DNA of 64,000 bases from contig CP173058.1 of assembly GCA_044772875.1 (NCBI GenBank), positions 3,739,044 through 3,803,043 of the forward strand, in the 5' to 3' direction. Below are positions 32,700 through 41,376 of the stretch, piece by piece. Made by a program: the position numbers and the translations under genes. This stretch comes from Morganella morganii_D. GTDB taxonomy: Bacteria > Pseudomonadota > Gammaproteobacteria > Enterobacterales > Enterobacteriaceae. Position 1 is the first letter of the stretch, and each line of letters starts with the position of its first letter. The notes below the pieces were generated by a model. That model ran no database searches. It was given only the letters and a program-made list of their open reading frames with translations, and was not told the origin of the DNA.

Positions 32700-33370
32700 C
32701 ATGTTTAGAGTAAACACAAAAAAGCACTCACTCCAAATATGGATATATTTACAAGGTCAAAACATTAGACTATTTTAACTTAAATTTAAGCAAAAGGTTA
32801 TTCACTTGGATTTTTTGTAAAAAAAGTTAAAATATTTTAAACACTTCTACGGGAAAAACCTTTTTTGGGATAAAAAAAAGCAAAACAATTGAAATTTTGA
32901 ACCAAAAAAAAATAAATTTCAAATTAAAGTGTCATAAAAATCCAATACTGAAAATTTTGTGTTACGCAGAACGCCGGCAGACAGAGAGGTTGCGTTTTTC
33001 CACTTAATGTTGACTAAATATTCACTTGGCACACTTCGCCTGAAGGTTGCCCATAAAATGATGTGTGTTATAAATTATTTCTGGCTATTGACCTCATTGG
33101 CATCAGGGTAGTCAGCCCGTCACTGAACCATTAATCGCCTTTCTCCGTGGGGGCAGCTTTATGAATAGATGCAGCGCGGACTGAATTTCGCGCCTGATGG
33201 CTTATCTGGTGTTCGGCAGCATCTTTCGACCGTAATCCAGACTTAATCAAAGAACTACAGGCCATTGTTCTGAATTTGTACCCGCGCAAGGGACTTGATG
33301 CGGATAGGATTTGGCTAAGTTGGGCAGAATGAAGAACTACGGAGAAGTAGATATTTAGCGGGCGTTACAA
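32700..33370. other. Gene-free region with A-tracts between fimbrial operon and tRNA-Phe
   Basis: Positions 32700-32945 are very AT-rich with phased A- and T-tracts, a likely bent, H-NS-bound stretch. From 32965 to 33370 the composition shifts to normal GC. Fragments such as LNLYPRKGLDADRIWLSWAE (plus strand, near 33268-33330) look like coding debris, but no intact gene or known family is visible. This is plausibly the scar of an island end at the tRNA. Confidence 0.5.
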
Positions 33371-33399
33371 ACGAAAACGGACCTCCGCAGAGGTCCGTT
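33371..33399 (-). terminator. tRNA-Phe terminator
   Basis: A perfect 10-bp stem, AACGGACCTC at 33376-33385 with GAGGTCCGTT at 33390-33399, followed on the minus strand by TTTTCGT. Confidence 0.85.
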
Positions 33400-33411
33400 A
33401 ACATGAATTAG

Positions 33412-33487
33412 TGGTGCCCGGACTCGGAATCGAACCAAGGACACGGGGATTTTCAATCCCCTGCTCTACCGACTGAGCTATCCGGGC
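33412..33487 (-). tRNA. pheU: tRNA-Phe (GAA)
   Basis: 76 bases including encoded CCA (TGG at 33412-33414 on the plus strand). The minus strand gives acceptor GCCCGGA, D-loop TAGCTCAGTCGGTAGAGCA, anticodon loop TTGAAAA with anticodon GAA, and T-loop GGTTCGATTCC. All stems pair. In E. coli the matching gene pheU lies beside yjdC, as here, and tRNA-Phe genes are common island integration sites. Confidence 0.97.
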
Positions 33488-33614
33488 AACGGGGCGCATT
33501 AAACCGTATTACGTGGTTTGCGTCAATGGCTTTCTGTCAAAAAACCATAAAAAAAGTGTGAGTGTGCTCTTTTTATGCAGAATGCGGGCGCAATTTATGC
33601 ACGTGGTGGATAAA

Positions 33615-34187
33615 TCAGCTGAGTGCGCCGTTTTTACGGCAGCGGGCGATGGTCAGAACATCTTCAGCCAGCTGCCGGGCAGTGGCAATATCGTCTGTAC
33701 TGCGAGATATCAGCAGTTTGCTCAGACATCCTTCCAGAATCAGTTCCAGCTGATGTGCCACCATATCACAATCGTCAATATCCAGCTCTCTGAGCAGTTC
33801 TGTGGTGAATGCAAAGGCACTTTGTTTCTGCTGTCGTGATAACTGATGGATCGGGTGGTCCGCATCAGGAAATGCGCTGCTGGCAGCAATAAACAGACAT
33901 CCGGGAAAACGGTTTTCCCTGACCCGTTCTGCCAGTGCGGTGTAACGGGCAAGCAGTTTTTCTTCACCGGAAAGGGATTCATCCAGCAGAACGCGGCGCT
34001 GCCAGATATCAATCTGATTACCGTGGTAACGCAGGCAGTCGTAAAGCAGGTCATTGCGGGTCGGCCAGAAAATCCGCAGGCGTTCGGGATCGATGTTCAG
34101 ATTATCGTTAAGAGTGGTTTCAGACATCAGAAGTCCGTGGTTTTCCAGCAGACTCAGTGCCTGATTGAGGACGTCTTCACGTTGCAC
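33615..34187 (-). CDS. yjdC: TetR-family regulator YjdC
   Basis: 190 residues. It matches E. coli YjdC along its length: MQREDVLNQALSLLENHGLL, FWPTRNDLLYDCLRYHGNQI, EKLLARYTALAERV, RFPGCLFIAAS, HPIHQLSRQQK, LELILEGCLSKLL and a C-terminal ARCRKNGAL. The N-terminal HTH is of the TetR type. Ligand and targets are unknown. In E. coli dsbD and cutA follow before dcuA; here both are missing from this spot. Confidence 0.9.
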   Translation of the reverse strand: MQREDVLNQALSLLENHGLLMSETTLNDNLNIDPERLRIFWPTRNDLLYDCLRYHGNQIDIWQRRVLLDESLSGEEKLLARYTALAERVRENRFPGCLFIAASSAFPDADHPIHQLSRQQKQSAFAFTTELLRELDIDDCDMVAHQLELILEGCLSKLLISRSTDDIATARQLAEDVLTIARCRKNGALS

Positions 34188-34260
34188 AGCAGGTTCTCCC
34201 TGATAGAGGCAATAGGGTTCAGAATAACGTGAGTGCGGATGAAAGGCGAGAGAAGCGGAA

Positions 34261-34289
34261 AAATAAAATCCGCCCCGGAGGGCGGATTT
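34261..34289 (-). terminator. dcuA terminator
   Basis: Stem AAATCCGCCC at 34266-34275 with GGGCGGATTT at 34280-34289, loop CGGA, followed on the minus strand by a T-rich stretch. Confidence 0.85.
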
Positions 34290-34303
34290 GTCAGTGCGGG
34301 GAA

Positions 34304-35605
34304 TTACAGAACGGCACTGCCGATAAGAAAGCCGAAGCAGACCGACAGTGCAACACCAATGGTGCCGGGTATAAAGAACGGATGGTTGAAGACCAGTTTG
34401 CCGATGCGGGTAGTGCCGGTGTCATCCATCTGAACCGCCGCGACCAGCGTCGGGTAGGTCGGCAGGATAAACAGGCCGGAAACCGCAGAGAAAGAGGCAA
34501 TGGCGGTCAGTGGTGTGACGCCCAGCGCCAGTGCCATCGGCATCAGGGCTTTGGCGGTGGCTGCCTGTGAATAGAGCAGGGCAGAACAGAAGAAGAAGAT
34601 AACTGCCAGCAGCCACGGATGCTGAGTGATTAAATCACCGGCGGTCAGTTTGATCCAGTCCAGGTTAGCCTGAACGAAGGTATCACCCAGCCACGCTACA
34701 CCCAGGATACAGATACAGGCACTCATCCCGGCTTTAAAGGTACTGGAGTTCAGGATGATATCCGTTTCTACCTTACAAATTAAAGTGATAAGTGTCGCAA
34801 CACTGAGCATGATAATCAGGATGGCGTTAGTTGTTGTCATAATCGGCTCAGACAGCAGCCCGACACTCTTACTGTTCACAACCGCAAAGACCACAACAGA
34901 CAAGACGCCGAGCAGGAACAGGAACACAGACAGTTTGGCTGCCGGTTTGATGGCGGCTTTCTCACTGCGGTTCAGTTCAACCACACCTTCGGCAAGGCGT
35001 TTCTTAAAGACCGGGTCATCGGCGAGTTTGTCATCAAACAACCAGGACACAATAAAGGACATCAGGATGATCGCAATGAAGGTAGATGGCAGGAGGATCA
35101 TCAGCAGATGCAGATAGCTGACTCCCATCGGTTCCATCACCGATGACATATACACCACCGCCGCCGAAATCGGTGACGCGGTGATCCCAATCTGTGCCGC
35201 CACAACTGCAGTGGAAAGCGGGCGGGAAGGTTTAATCCCCTGTTCTTTGGCGACCTCAGTGATCACCGGCAGGGTAGCCAGTGAAATATTACCGGTTCCG
35301 GCAAACAGTGTCAGAAAATAAGTGACGATCGGGGCGAGGATGGTGATGTAGCGCGGATTGCGGCGCAGCAGTTTTTCAGTCTGCTGAACCAGATAATCCA
35401 GTCCGCCCGCAACCTGCATGGCAGAGATTGCAGCGATAACAGCCATTATAATGGAGATAACGTCGAACGGGATGCTGCCCGGTTTCACGCCGATGGCTGC
35501 GAGGGCGAGAACCCCCAGTCCGCCGGCAAAACCGATGCCTATCCCTCCGAGGCGTGCCCCGAGATAAATGGCCAGCAGTACGATAATAAATTCGATGGCT
35601 AGCAT
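34304..35605 (-). CDS. dcuA: Anaerobic C4-dicarboxylate transporter DcuA
   Basis: 433 residues, the usual DcuA length. A multi-pass inner-membrane protein starting MLAIEFIIVLLAIYLGARLG, with FAGTGNISLATLPVITEVAK, KPSRPLSTAVVAAQIGITAS and a C-terminal GTIGVALSVCFGFLIGSAVL, all Dcu-family landmarks. It exchanges aspartate or fumarate for succinate and takes up C4-dicarboxylates. It lies directly after aspA on the same strand, as in E. coli, so aspartate uptake and deamination to fumarate are linked. A terminator between the two suggests separate transcripts as well. Confidence 0.95.
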   Translation of the reverse strand: MLAIEFIIVLLAIYLGARLGGIGIGFAGGLGVLALAAIGVKPGSIPFDVISIIMAVIAAISAMQVAGGLDYLVQQTEKLLRRNPRYITILAPIVTYFLTLFAGTGNISLATLPVITEVAKEQGIKPSRPLSTAVVAAQIGITASPISAAVVYMSSVMEPMGVSYLHLLMILLPSTFIAIILMSFIVSWLFDDKLADDPVFKKRLAEGVVELNRSEKAAIKPAAKLSVFLFLLGVLSVVVFAVVNSKSVGLLSEPIMTTTNAILIIMLSVATLITLICKVETDIILNSSTFKAGMSACICILGVAWLGDTFVQANLDWIKLTAGDLITQHPWLLAVIFFFCSALLYSQAATAKALMPMALALGVTPLTAIASFSAVSGLFILPTYPTLVAAVQMDDTGTTRIGKLVFNHPFFIPGTIGVALSVCFGFLIGSAVL

Positions 35606-35662
35606 AAGTGCTCCTGTAAAATCCCGTAGAAAAATGTTAAATTTTTGTAGTATGGTAATAAA

Positions 35663-35692
35663 AAAGCACGTTACCTTGCGATGACGTGCTTT
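35663..35692 (-). terminator. aspA terminator
   Basis: Stem AAAGCACGT at 35663-35671 with ACGTGCTTT at 35684-35692. Flanking A- and T-runs could act in either direction. Confidence 0.8.
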
Positions 35693-35720
35693 TGTGTTCT
35701 ATGTATTTCTTATTATTATA

Positions 35721-37145
35721 TTAATCATCAAAACGTTTTGCTTTATAGGCCGGATTTTTTAAGTTCTCAATTGAGAAAATATCATCCAGCTCAGCTTCTG
35801 TCAGCAGGCCGCGCTCCAGAACCACTTCGCGCACACTCTTGCCGGTTTCCGCACAGATCTTACCGACGATATCCCCGTTATGGTGGCCGATGAACGGGTT
35901 CAGATATGTCACGATACCGATAGAGTTGAACACATACGCTTCACAAATCTCTTTGTTGGCGGTAATGCCGGAAACGCATTTTTCACCCAGATTGCGGCAG
36001 GCGTTGCTCAGCAGAGAAATAGACTCAAACATGGCCTGGCCGATAGCCGGTTCCATCACGTTCAGCTGTAACTGACCTGCTTCGGCCGCCATGGTAACAC
36101 ATACATCATTACCGATGACTTTGAAACAGGCCTGGTTCACAACTTCCGGAATAACCGGATTCACTTTTGCCGGCATAATAGAAGAGCCCGCCTGCATTTC
36201 CGGCAGATTGATCTCTTTCAGACCCGCACGCGGACCGGAGGAGAGCAGACGCAGGTCATTACAGATTTTGGAGAGCTTCATTGCCAGGCGTTTCAGTGCG
36301 CTGTGCAGCATCACGTAAGCGCCGCAGTCAGATGTGGCTTCAATCAGGTCTTCTGCCGGAACACATGGCAGACCGGTGACTTCAGCTAATTTCTCCACAG
36401 CCAGTTTCTGATAACCCGGAGCGGTGTTCAGCCCGGTACCAATCGCGGTGGCACCGAGATTAACTTCCAGCACCAGCTGAGCTGTGTGATGCAGGTTTCT
36501 GATCTCTTCTTTCATCAGGATGGCAAAGGCGTGGAATTCCTGGCCTAATGTCATCGGAACTGCATCCTGTAACTGGGTACGACCCATTTTCAGGATGTCT
36601 TTGAATTCATGTGCTTTGGCATCAAATATGCCTTTCAGATACTCAACGGATTTAATCAGTTGGGTAATCGAATTATAGACTGCGATACGGAAGCCGGTCG
36701 GATAAGCGTCATTGGTGGACTGGGCTTTGTTCAGGTGATCATTCGGGTTGAGGAATTCATATTCCCCTTTTTTGTGGCCCATCAGTTCCAGGCCGATATT
36801 TGCCAGAACTTCGTTTGTGTTCATGTTCAGCGACGTACCGGCACCGCCCTGGAAAACATCCACAGGGAACTGATCCATACATTTACCGTGGATCAGGACT
36901 TCATCACAGGCTTTGATAATTGTATCCGCAATCGCCCGCGGAATGGTGTGCAGTTCTTTATTCGCCATGGCAGCGGCTTTTTTCACCATCACCATGCCAC
37001 GGATAAATTCCGGGACATCATTGATTGTACGGTCGCTGATATAGAAATTTTCGATAGCCCGCAGTGTATGGACACCATAGTACACGTCATCCGGTACTTC
37101 ACGTTTACCCAGCAGGTCTTCTTCGATACGAAAATTATTTGACAT
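35721..37145 (-). CDS. aspA: Aspartate ammonia-lyase (aspartase)
   Basis: 474 residues from the ATG at 37145 (MSNNFRIEEDLLGKREVPDD), matching E. coli aspartase; the upstream frame extension lacks support. The superfamily signature GSSIMPAKVNPVIPE contains the catalytic serine loop, and STNDAYPTGFRI and TAIGTGLNT are the other two conserved regions. It converts L-aspartate to fumarate and ammonia, feeding fumarate respiration. Its promoter region has a good CRP site. The C-terminus (YKAKRFDD) is a few residues shorter than in E. coli. Confidence 0.96.
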   Translation of the reverse strand: MSNNFRIEEDLLGKREVPDDVYYGVHTLRAIENFYISDRTINDVPEFIRGMVMVKKAAAMANKELHTIPRAIADTIIKACDEVLIHGKCMDQFPVDVFQGGAGTSLNMNTNEVLANIGLELMGHKKGEYEFLNPNDHLNKAQSTNDAYPTGFRIAVYNSITQLIKSVEYLKGIFDAKAHEFKDILKMGRTQLQDAVPMTLGQEFHAFAILMKEEIRNLHHTAQLVLEVNLGATAIGTGLNTAPGYQKLAVEKLAEVTGLPCVPAEDLIEATSDCGAYVMLHSALKRLAMKLSKICNDLRLLSSGPRAGLKEINLPEMQAGSSIMPAKVNPVIPEVVNQACFKVIGNDVCVTMAAEAGQLQLNVMEPAIGQAMFESISLLSNACRNLGEKCVSGITANKEICEAYVFNSIGIVTYLNPFIGHHNGDIVGKICAETGKSVREVVLERGLLTEAELDDIFSIENLKNPAYKAKRFDD

Positions 37146-37333
37146 GAGAACCTTCTTTAATTGAATGGTTGTCTTACCTAATAGTAAAGACAGCAATTAT
37201 ATTATTTTGCCCGATATTAATAGTGAGTATCACTTAGTTTATTGCATTCTTAGTGATGATATTCTGTATTTGCGTTGAATCCTTTTAGCCAGATCACTTA
37301 TTAACTGAAATGTTTGCACTATTATCACTCTTA

Positions 37334-37349
37334 TGTGCGATAAATCACA
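37334..37349. promoter_or_regulatory. Probable CRP site upstream of aspA
   Basis: TGTGC-GATAAA-TCACA, one mismatch to TGTGA-N6-TCACA, 189 bases upstream of the aspA start codon. aspA of E. coli is CRP-activated. It may also affect the divergent fxsA. Confidence 0.6.
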
Positions 37350-37380
37350 AATCTGATGTGCGATTCCGCCGCATGCCGCG

Positions 37381-37409
37381 CTTGAAAACGTCTGAAATGA
37401 CCCCATTAT
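37381..37409 (+). promoter_or_regulatory. Sigma-32 (heat-shock) promoter of fxsA
   Basis: CTTGAAA at 37381-37387, a 13-bp spacer, then CCCCATTAT at 37401-37409: nearly perfect RpoH consensus. It is 115 bases before the fxsA start. fxsA belongs to the E. coli sigma-32 regulon. Confidence 0.82.
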
Positions 37410-37523
37410 TATGAACATCTATGACTAAAAATCGAATTTACAGCGCGTCTCTTAGAAGTAGTTCACAAAGGCTGACAAAGGGGCGGTTTTTTACATCACA
37501 GTGCACCACATAAGGAAGACGTT

Positions 37524-38021
37524 ATGCGTTGGTTACCCCTTATCCTCATTTGTCTGCTGATCTATATTGAGGCGGTCATTTTTGTTCATGTGGCATCCGC
37601 CATCGGTGTGTTTATGACACTGGTGCTGGTGGTGCTGACATCCTGTCTCGGCGTGTCTCTGGTACGCAATCAGGGAATGCGTAATCTGAGTCTGATTCAG
37701 CAGAAAATTCAGGCGGGTGAAAGCCCGGCGGCGGAAATGATCAAAAGCGTTTCTCTGGTGCTGGCCGGGATCCTGCTGGTACTGCCGGGCTTTTTTACCG
37801 ATTTCCTGGGGTTGCTGCTGTTACTGCCGCCGGTACAGAAATTGCTGGTGTCCCGCGTTCTGCCGTTTATCCGTGTGTATCAGCCGCGGACAAACCCGTT
37901 CTCCGCAAATCAGGGAAATGTGTATGAAGGGGAATTTGAACGCCGCAGAGATACAGCGTCACAGCGGCTCAATCAGTCACCGGCGGCAGGTAACGATGAT
38001 AACCCGCAGGATAAACCCTGA
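37524..38021 (+). CDS. fxsA: Membrane protein FxsA
   Basis: 165 residues. Four hydrophobic segments with the FxsA signature: MRWLPLILICLLIYIEAVIF, LTSCLGVSLVRNQGMRNL, AGILLVLPGFFTDFLGLLLL and a hydrophilic C-terminal tail. In E. coli, overproduced FxsA relieves exclusion of phage T7 by the F plasmid. It lies between aspA and groES as in E. coli (yjeH is absent here). A heat-shock promoter precedes it. AAGGAAGACGTT precedes the ATG. Confidence 0.93.
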   Translation: MRWLPLILICLLIYIEAVIFVHVASAIGVFMTLVLVVLTSCLGVSLVRNQGMRNLSLIQQKIQAGESPAAEMIKSVSLVLAGILLVLPGFFTDFLGLLLLLPPVQKLLVSRVLPFIRVYQPRTNPFSANQGNVYEGEFERRRDTASQRLNQSPAAGNDDNPQDKP

Positions 38022-38078
38022 TATCTGAACAGTTTGGACAGAGATAGTGAAATTTCGTATTTTTTTCGTCTCTGCCCC

Positions 38079-38108
38079 CTTGAACTGGTCCGGAACTGAC
38101 CCCATCTG
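38079..38108 (+). promoter_or_regulatory. Sigma-32 promoter of groES-groEL
   Basis: CCCCCTTGAA (core CTTGAA 38079-38084), 15 bp, then CCCCATCTG at 38100-38108. It closely resembles the E. coli groE heat-shock promoter and lies 85 bases upstream of groES. Confidence 0.88.
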
Positions 38109-38193
38109 CTCATACATGGCAATGGTATTAGTATCCGGCCTGAACCTTTAATCCACGTTATTTGATACGGATTTTTTTACAGGAGATCTATCA

Positions 38194-38487
38194 ATGAAAA
38201 TTCGTCCTTTGCACGACCGTGTTATTGTTAAGCGTAAAGAAGTTGAAGCGAAATCAGCGGGCGGGATTGTCCTGACCGGTACAGCGGCAGGTAAATCGAC
38301 CCGTGGTGAAGTGCTGGCAGTAGGTAACGGTCGCATCCTGGAAAACGGCGAAATGAAACCACTCGACGTCAAAGTCGGTGATATCGTGATTTTCAATGAT
38401 GGTTACGGCGTAAAAGCTGAAAAAATTGATAATGAAGAAGTGCTGATTATGTCTGAAAGCGACATCCTCGCGATTGTCGAAGCATAA
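38194..38487 (+). CDS. groES: Co-chaperonin GroES
   Basis: 97 residues, MKIRPLHDRVIVKRKEVEAK, with the mobile loop GGIVLTGTAAGKSTRGEVLA and the C-terminal ESDILAIVEA. The heptameric lid of the GroEL folding chamber. AGGAGATC precedes the ATG. It is the first gene of the groE operon, 64 bases before groEL, under a sigma-32 promoter. Confidence 0.98.
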   Translation: MKIRPLHDRVIVKRKEVEAKSAGGIVLTGTAAGKSTRGEVLAVGNGRILENGEMKPLDVKVGDIVIFNDGYGVKAEKIDNEEVLIMSESDILAIVEA

Positions 38488-38551
38488 TAACACCGTACTG
38501 ATTGTACTCAGATCTTCTTAAACCATAAAAGCATTCGAAGGAATAGAAATA

Positions 38552-40198
38552 ATGGCAGCTAAAGACGTAAAATTCGGTAACGACGCCCGTGTTAAAATGC
38601 TCCGTGGTGTCAACGTTCTGGCAGACGCGGTAAAAGTGACTTTAGGCCCGAAAGGCCGTAACGTTGTTTTAGACAAATCATTCGGCGCACCGGTTATTAC
38701 TAAAGATGGTGTGTCTGTTGCACGTGAAATCGAACTGGACGACAAGTTCGAGAACATGGGCGCACAGATGGTAAAAGAAGTTGCCTCTAAAGCGAACGAT
38801 GCTGCGGGCGACGGTACCACCACTGCAACCGTACTGGCACAGTCTATCATCACTGAAGGCCTGAAAGCCGTGGCTGCGGGTATGAACCCGATGGATCTGA
38901 AACGCGGAATCGATAAAGCCGTTGTTGCCGCCGTTGAGGAGCTGAAAAAACTGTCTGCACCGTGCTCTGATACCACGGCTATCGCGCAGGTAGGTACTAT
39001 CTCTGCAAACTCCGATGAAACCGTCGGTAAACTGATTGCAGAAGCGATGGATAAAGTCGGTAAAGAAGGTGTTATCACTGTTGAAGAAGGTACCGGCCTG
39101 GAAGACGAACTGGATGTTGTTGAAGGTATGCAGTTCGACCGCGGTTACCTCTCCCCGTATTTCATCAACAAACCGGAAACCGGTTCTGTTGAATTAGAAA
39201 ATCCGTACATCCTGCTGGTTGACAAAAAAATCTCCAACATCCGCGAACTGCTGCCGGTTCTGGAAGGCGTTGCAAAAGCAAGCAAGCCGCTGATGATTAT
39301 CGCAGAAGATGTTGAAGGTGAAGCTCTGGCAACGCTGGTGGTTAACACCATGCGCGGTATCGTGAAAGTAGCTGCGGTGAAAGCGCCGGGCTTCGGTGAC
39401 CGCCGTAAAGCAATGCTGCAGGATATCGCTACCCTGACCAACGGTACTGTTATCTCTGAAGAGATCGGTATGGAGCTGGAAAAAGCCACTCTGGAAGATT
39501 TGGGTCAGGCAAAACGTATCGTTATCAACAAAGATACCACCACTATCATTGATGGTGTGGGTGAAGAAGAAACTATCGCTTCACGCGTTGGTCAGATCCG
39601 TCAGCAGATCGAAGATTCAACCTCTGATTACGACCGTGAAAAACTGCAGGAGCGCGTAGCGAAACTGGCAGGCGGTGTTGCTGTTATCAAAGTCGGTGCG
39701 GCAACTGAAGTTGAAATGAAAGAAAAACGCGCCCGTGTTGACGATGCACTGCATGCGACCCGTGCAGCTGTTGAAGAAGGTGTTGTTGCCGGCGGCGGTA
39801 CTGCATTAGTCCGTGTTGCGGCTGCTCTGACAGCCCTGACCGGTGATAACGAAGATCAGAACGTGGGTATCCGTGTTGCGCTGCGCGCAATGGAAGCACC
39901 GATGCGTCAGATCGTTGAAAACGCCGGTGAAGAGCCATCTGTTGTTGTTAACAACGTGAAAGGCGGCAAAGGTAACTACGGTTACAACGCAGCAACCGAA
40001 GAATACGGCGATATGATCGCAATGGGTATCCTGGATCCGACTAAAGTAACCCGTTCTGCTCTGCAGTTCGCCGGTTCTATCGCGGGTCTGATGATCACCA
40101 CTGAAGCGATGATCACCGATCTGCCTAAAGACGACAAAATGGATTTAGGTGCCGCCGGTGGTATGGGCGGCATGGGTGGTATGGGCGGCATGATGTAA
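38552..40198 (+). CDS. groEL: Chaperonin GroEL
   Basis: 548 residues, standard length. The ATP-binding motif GDGTTTATVLAQSI, apical-domain segments (FDRGYLSPYFINKPETGSVE, in two parts) and the flexible C-terminal GGM tail ending GGMGGMM are all present. ATP-driven folding chamber in the cytosol, essential. Followed by an intrinsic terminator. Confidence 0.99.
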   Translation: MAAKDVKFGNDARVKMLRGVNVLADAVKVTLGPKGRNVVLDKSFGAPVITKDGVSVAREIELDDKFENMGAQMVKEVASKANDAAGDGTTTATVLAQSIITEGLKAVAAGMNPMDLKRGIDKAVVAAVEELKKLSAPCSDTTAIAQVGTISANSDETVGKLIAEAMDKVGKEGVITVEEGTGLEDELDVVEGMQFDRGYLSPYFINKPETGSVELENPYILLVDKKISNIRELLPVLEGVAKASKPLMIIAEDVEGEALATLVVNTMRGIVKVAAVKAPGFGDRRKAMLQDIATLTNGTVISEEIGMELEKATLEDLGQAKRIVINKDTTTIIDGVGEEETIASRVGQIRQQIEDSTSDYDREKLQERVAKLAGGVAVIKVGAATEVEMKEKRARVDDALHATRAAVEEGVVAGGGTALVRVAAALTALTGDNEDQNVGIRVALRAMEAPMRQIVENAGEEPSVVVNNVKGGKGNYGYNAATEEYGDMIAMGILDPTKVTRSALQFAGSIAGLMITTEAMITDLPKDDKMDLGAAGGMGGMGGMGGMM

Positions 40199-40228
40199 TC
40201 ATGTAGTCTGCATACTACTGCTTCCTGA

Positions 40229-40264
40229 AAAGCCTGTAACCTTAATTGGTTACGGGCTTTTTTG
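40229..40264 (+). terminator. groEL terminator
   Basis: AAAGCCTGTAACC at 40229-40241 pairs with GGTTACGGGCTTT at 40248-40260 (one G-T pair), followed by TTTTTG. Confidence 0.9.
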
Positions 40265-40362
40265 TATGTTAACTGCCTGTGCGTTTCATAATATCCCACT
40301 GCTTATCATAATTATGAGGTATTATTGAGGAATATCGCTGATGAAATGGGGGAGTGCCGGAT

Positions 40363-41103
40363 ATGCTGGATTTTCTGAGGAATTACGACAACTTAACCGT
40401 CAGTGAGAAAAAAGTATTAAAGTATCTTACGGAAAATATTGCCGATATTCCCTGGTTAAATATTAATGAATTAGTCGCCAAAACGTTTGTCTCCAAAACG
40501 GTGATTATCAATTTATCCCAGAAATTAGGCTTCAGCGGATTTAAAGAACTTAAATTTCAGATTAATAATCATATCCTCTCACAAAATAAAGCAGAGAAAA
40601 AAGCGTCTGTATCCTATAAAAAACAGCTGGAAAATAATATTCATAAAACTTTCACACTGATTAATGAAGATCAGATCCGGGATTGTGCAAAAACATTGCG
40701 CGGTTCACGGAATATTTTCCTGGTGGCGCGGGGAACCAGCAAAGCGGTAGGTTACTACCTTGAGCATTTATTATTTTCGCTCGGACTGCACTGCTTTTTT
40801 ATTAATGATTATAATCTTTCTGATTCTTTTACCCGTCTTGTCAGCAAAGATGACACGGTAATGTTTATTTCCCTCTCCGGCGGGACTAAAAAGATCATCG
40901 AAACGGCGAAAATCGTCCAGCTGAAAGATGCCCATATCATCAGTATGACCGCCTTCCATACCAATGAACTGACTACATACGCGAATAATACGCTGTTTTG
41001 CTTCTCTGACAGTTACGACACAAAACGGGATGACTCTAAGTCCAGAACGGGATTTTTTATTCTGGCGGATTTATTAATTAATGAGCTGGAAAGTTTGCTG
41101 TAA
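40363..41103 (+). CDS. RpiR-family transcriptional regulator (HTH + SIS)
   Basis: 246 residues from the ATG at 40363, chosen because GGGGGAG lies ten bases upstream; a GTG at 40354 is also in frame. The N-terminal RpiR HTH (about 1-77: NINELVAKTFVSKTVIINLS, QKLGFSGFKELKFQI) is followed by a SIS sugar-phosphate-binding domain (IFLVARGTSKAVGYYLEHLL, MFISLSGGTKKIIETAKI). RpiR proteins sense phosphosugars. It is read in the same direction as the PTS and lyase genes downstream and probably controls them from a palindrome at 41257. Confidence 0.88.
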   Translation: MLDFLRNYDNLTVSEKKVLKYLTENIADIPWLNINELVAKTFVSKTVIINLSQKLGFSGFKELKFQINNHILSQNKAEKKASVSYKKQLENNIHKTFTLINEDQIRDCAKTLRGSRNIFLVARGTSKAVGYYLEHLLFSLGLHCFFINDYNLSDSFTRLVSKDDTVMFISLSGGTKKIIETAKIVQLKDAHIISMTAFHTNELTTYANNTLFCFSDSYDTKRDDSKSRTGFFILADLLINELESLL

Positions 41104-41213
41104 ATAAATTAACTCATTATTTAGCTTAAGTTGAATTGAATGCTTTTTATTCAATAATTCATGCTGTTTTTAAAATAATTATCTGTTTAAAAAACCACGA
41201 ATGCATCCACAGG

Positions 41214-41270
41214 AAAATCATTATCATCATGATTTTTAAATAATTATCGCCTTGGAATGACCCGGGTCAT
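41214..41270. promoter_or_regulatory. Operator candidates before the PTS-lyase operon
   Basis: Two dyads in the 273-bp gap: a perfect 14-bp palindrome ATGACCCGGGTCAT at 41257-41270, and AAAATCAT/ATGATTTT at 41214-41221 and 41229-41236. A CATAAT -10-like element overlaps the right edge of the palindrome, as expected for repression by the adjacent RpiR-type regulator. Confidence 0.6.
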
Positions 41271-41376
41271 AATGTAAGACCTGAGATAATATTTAAAACC
41301 GCACCATCATTTCATTTAAAAAACGCAGTGCTAGTATTCCGGATAATGTCAATATTCTTCGTCGCAAGGAAACAAT

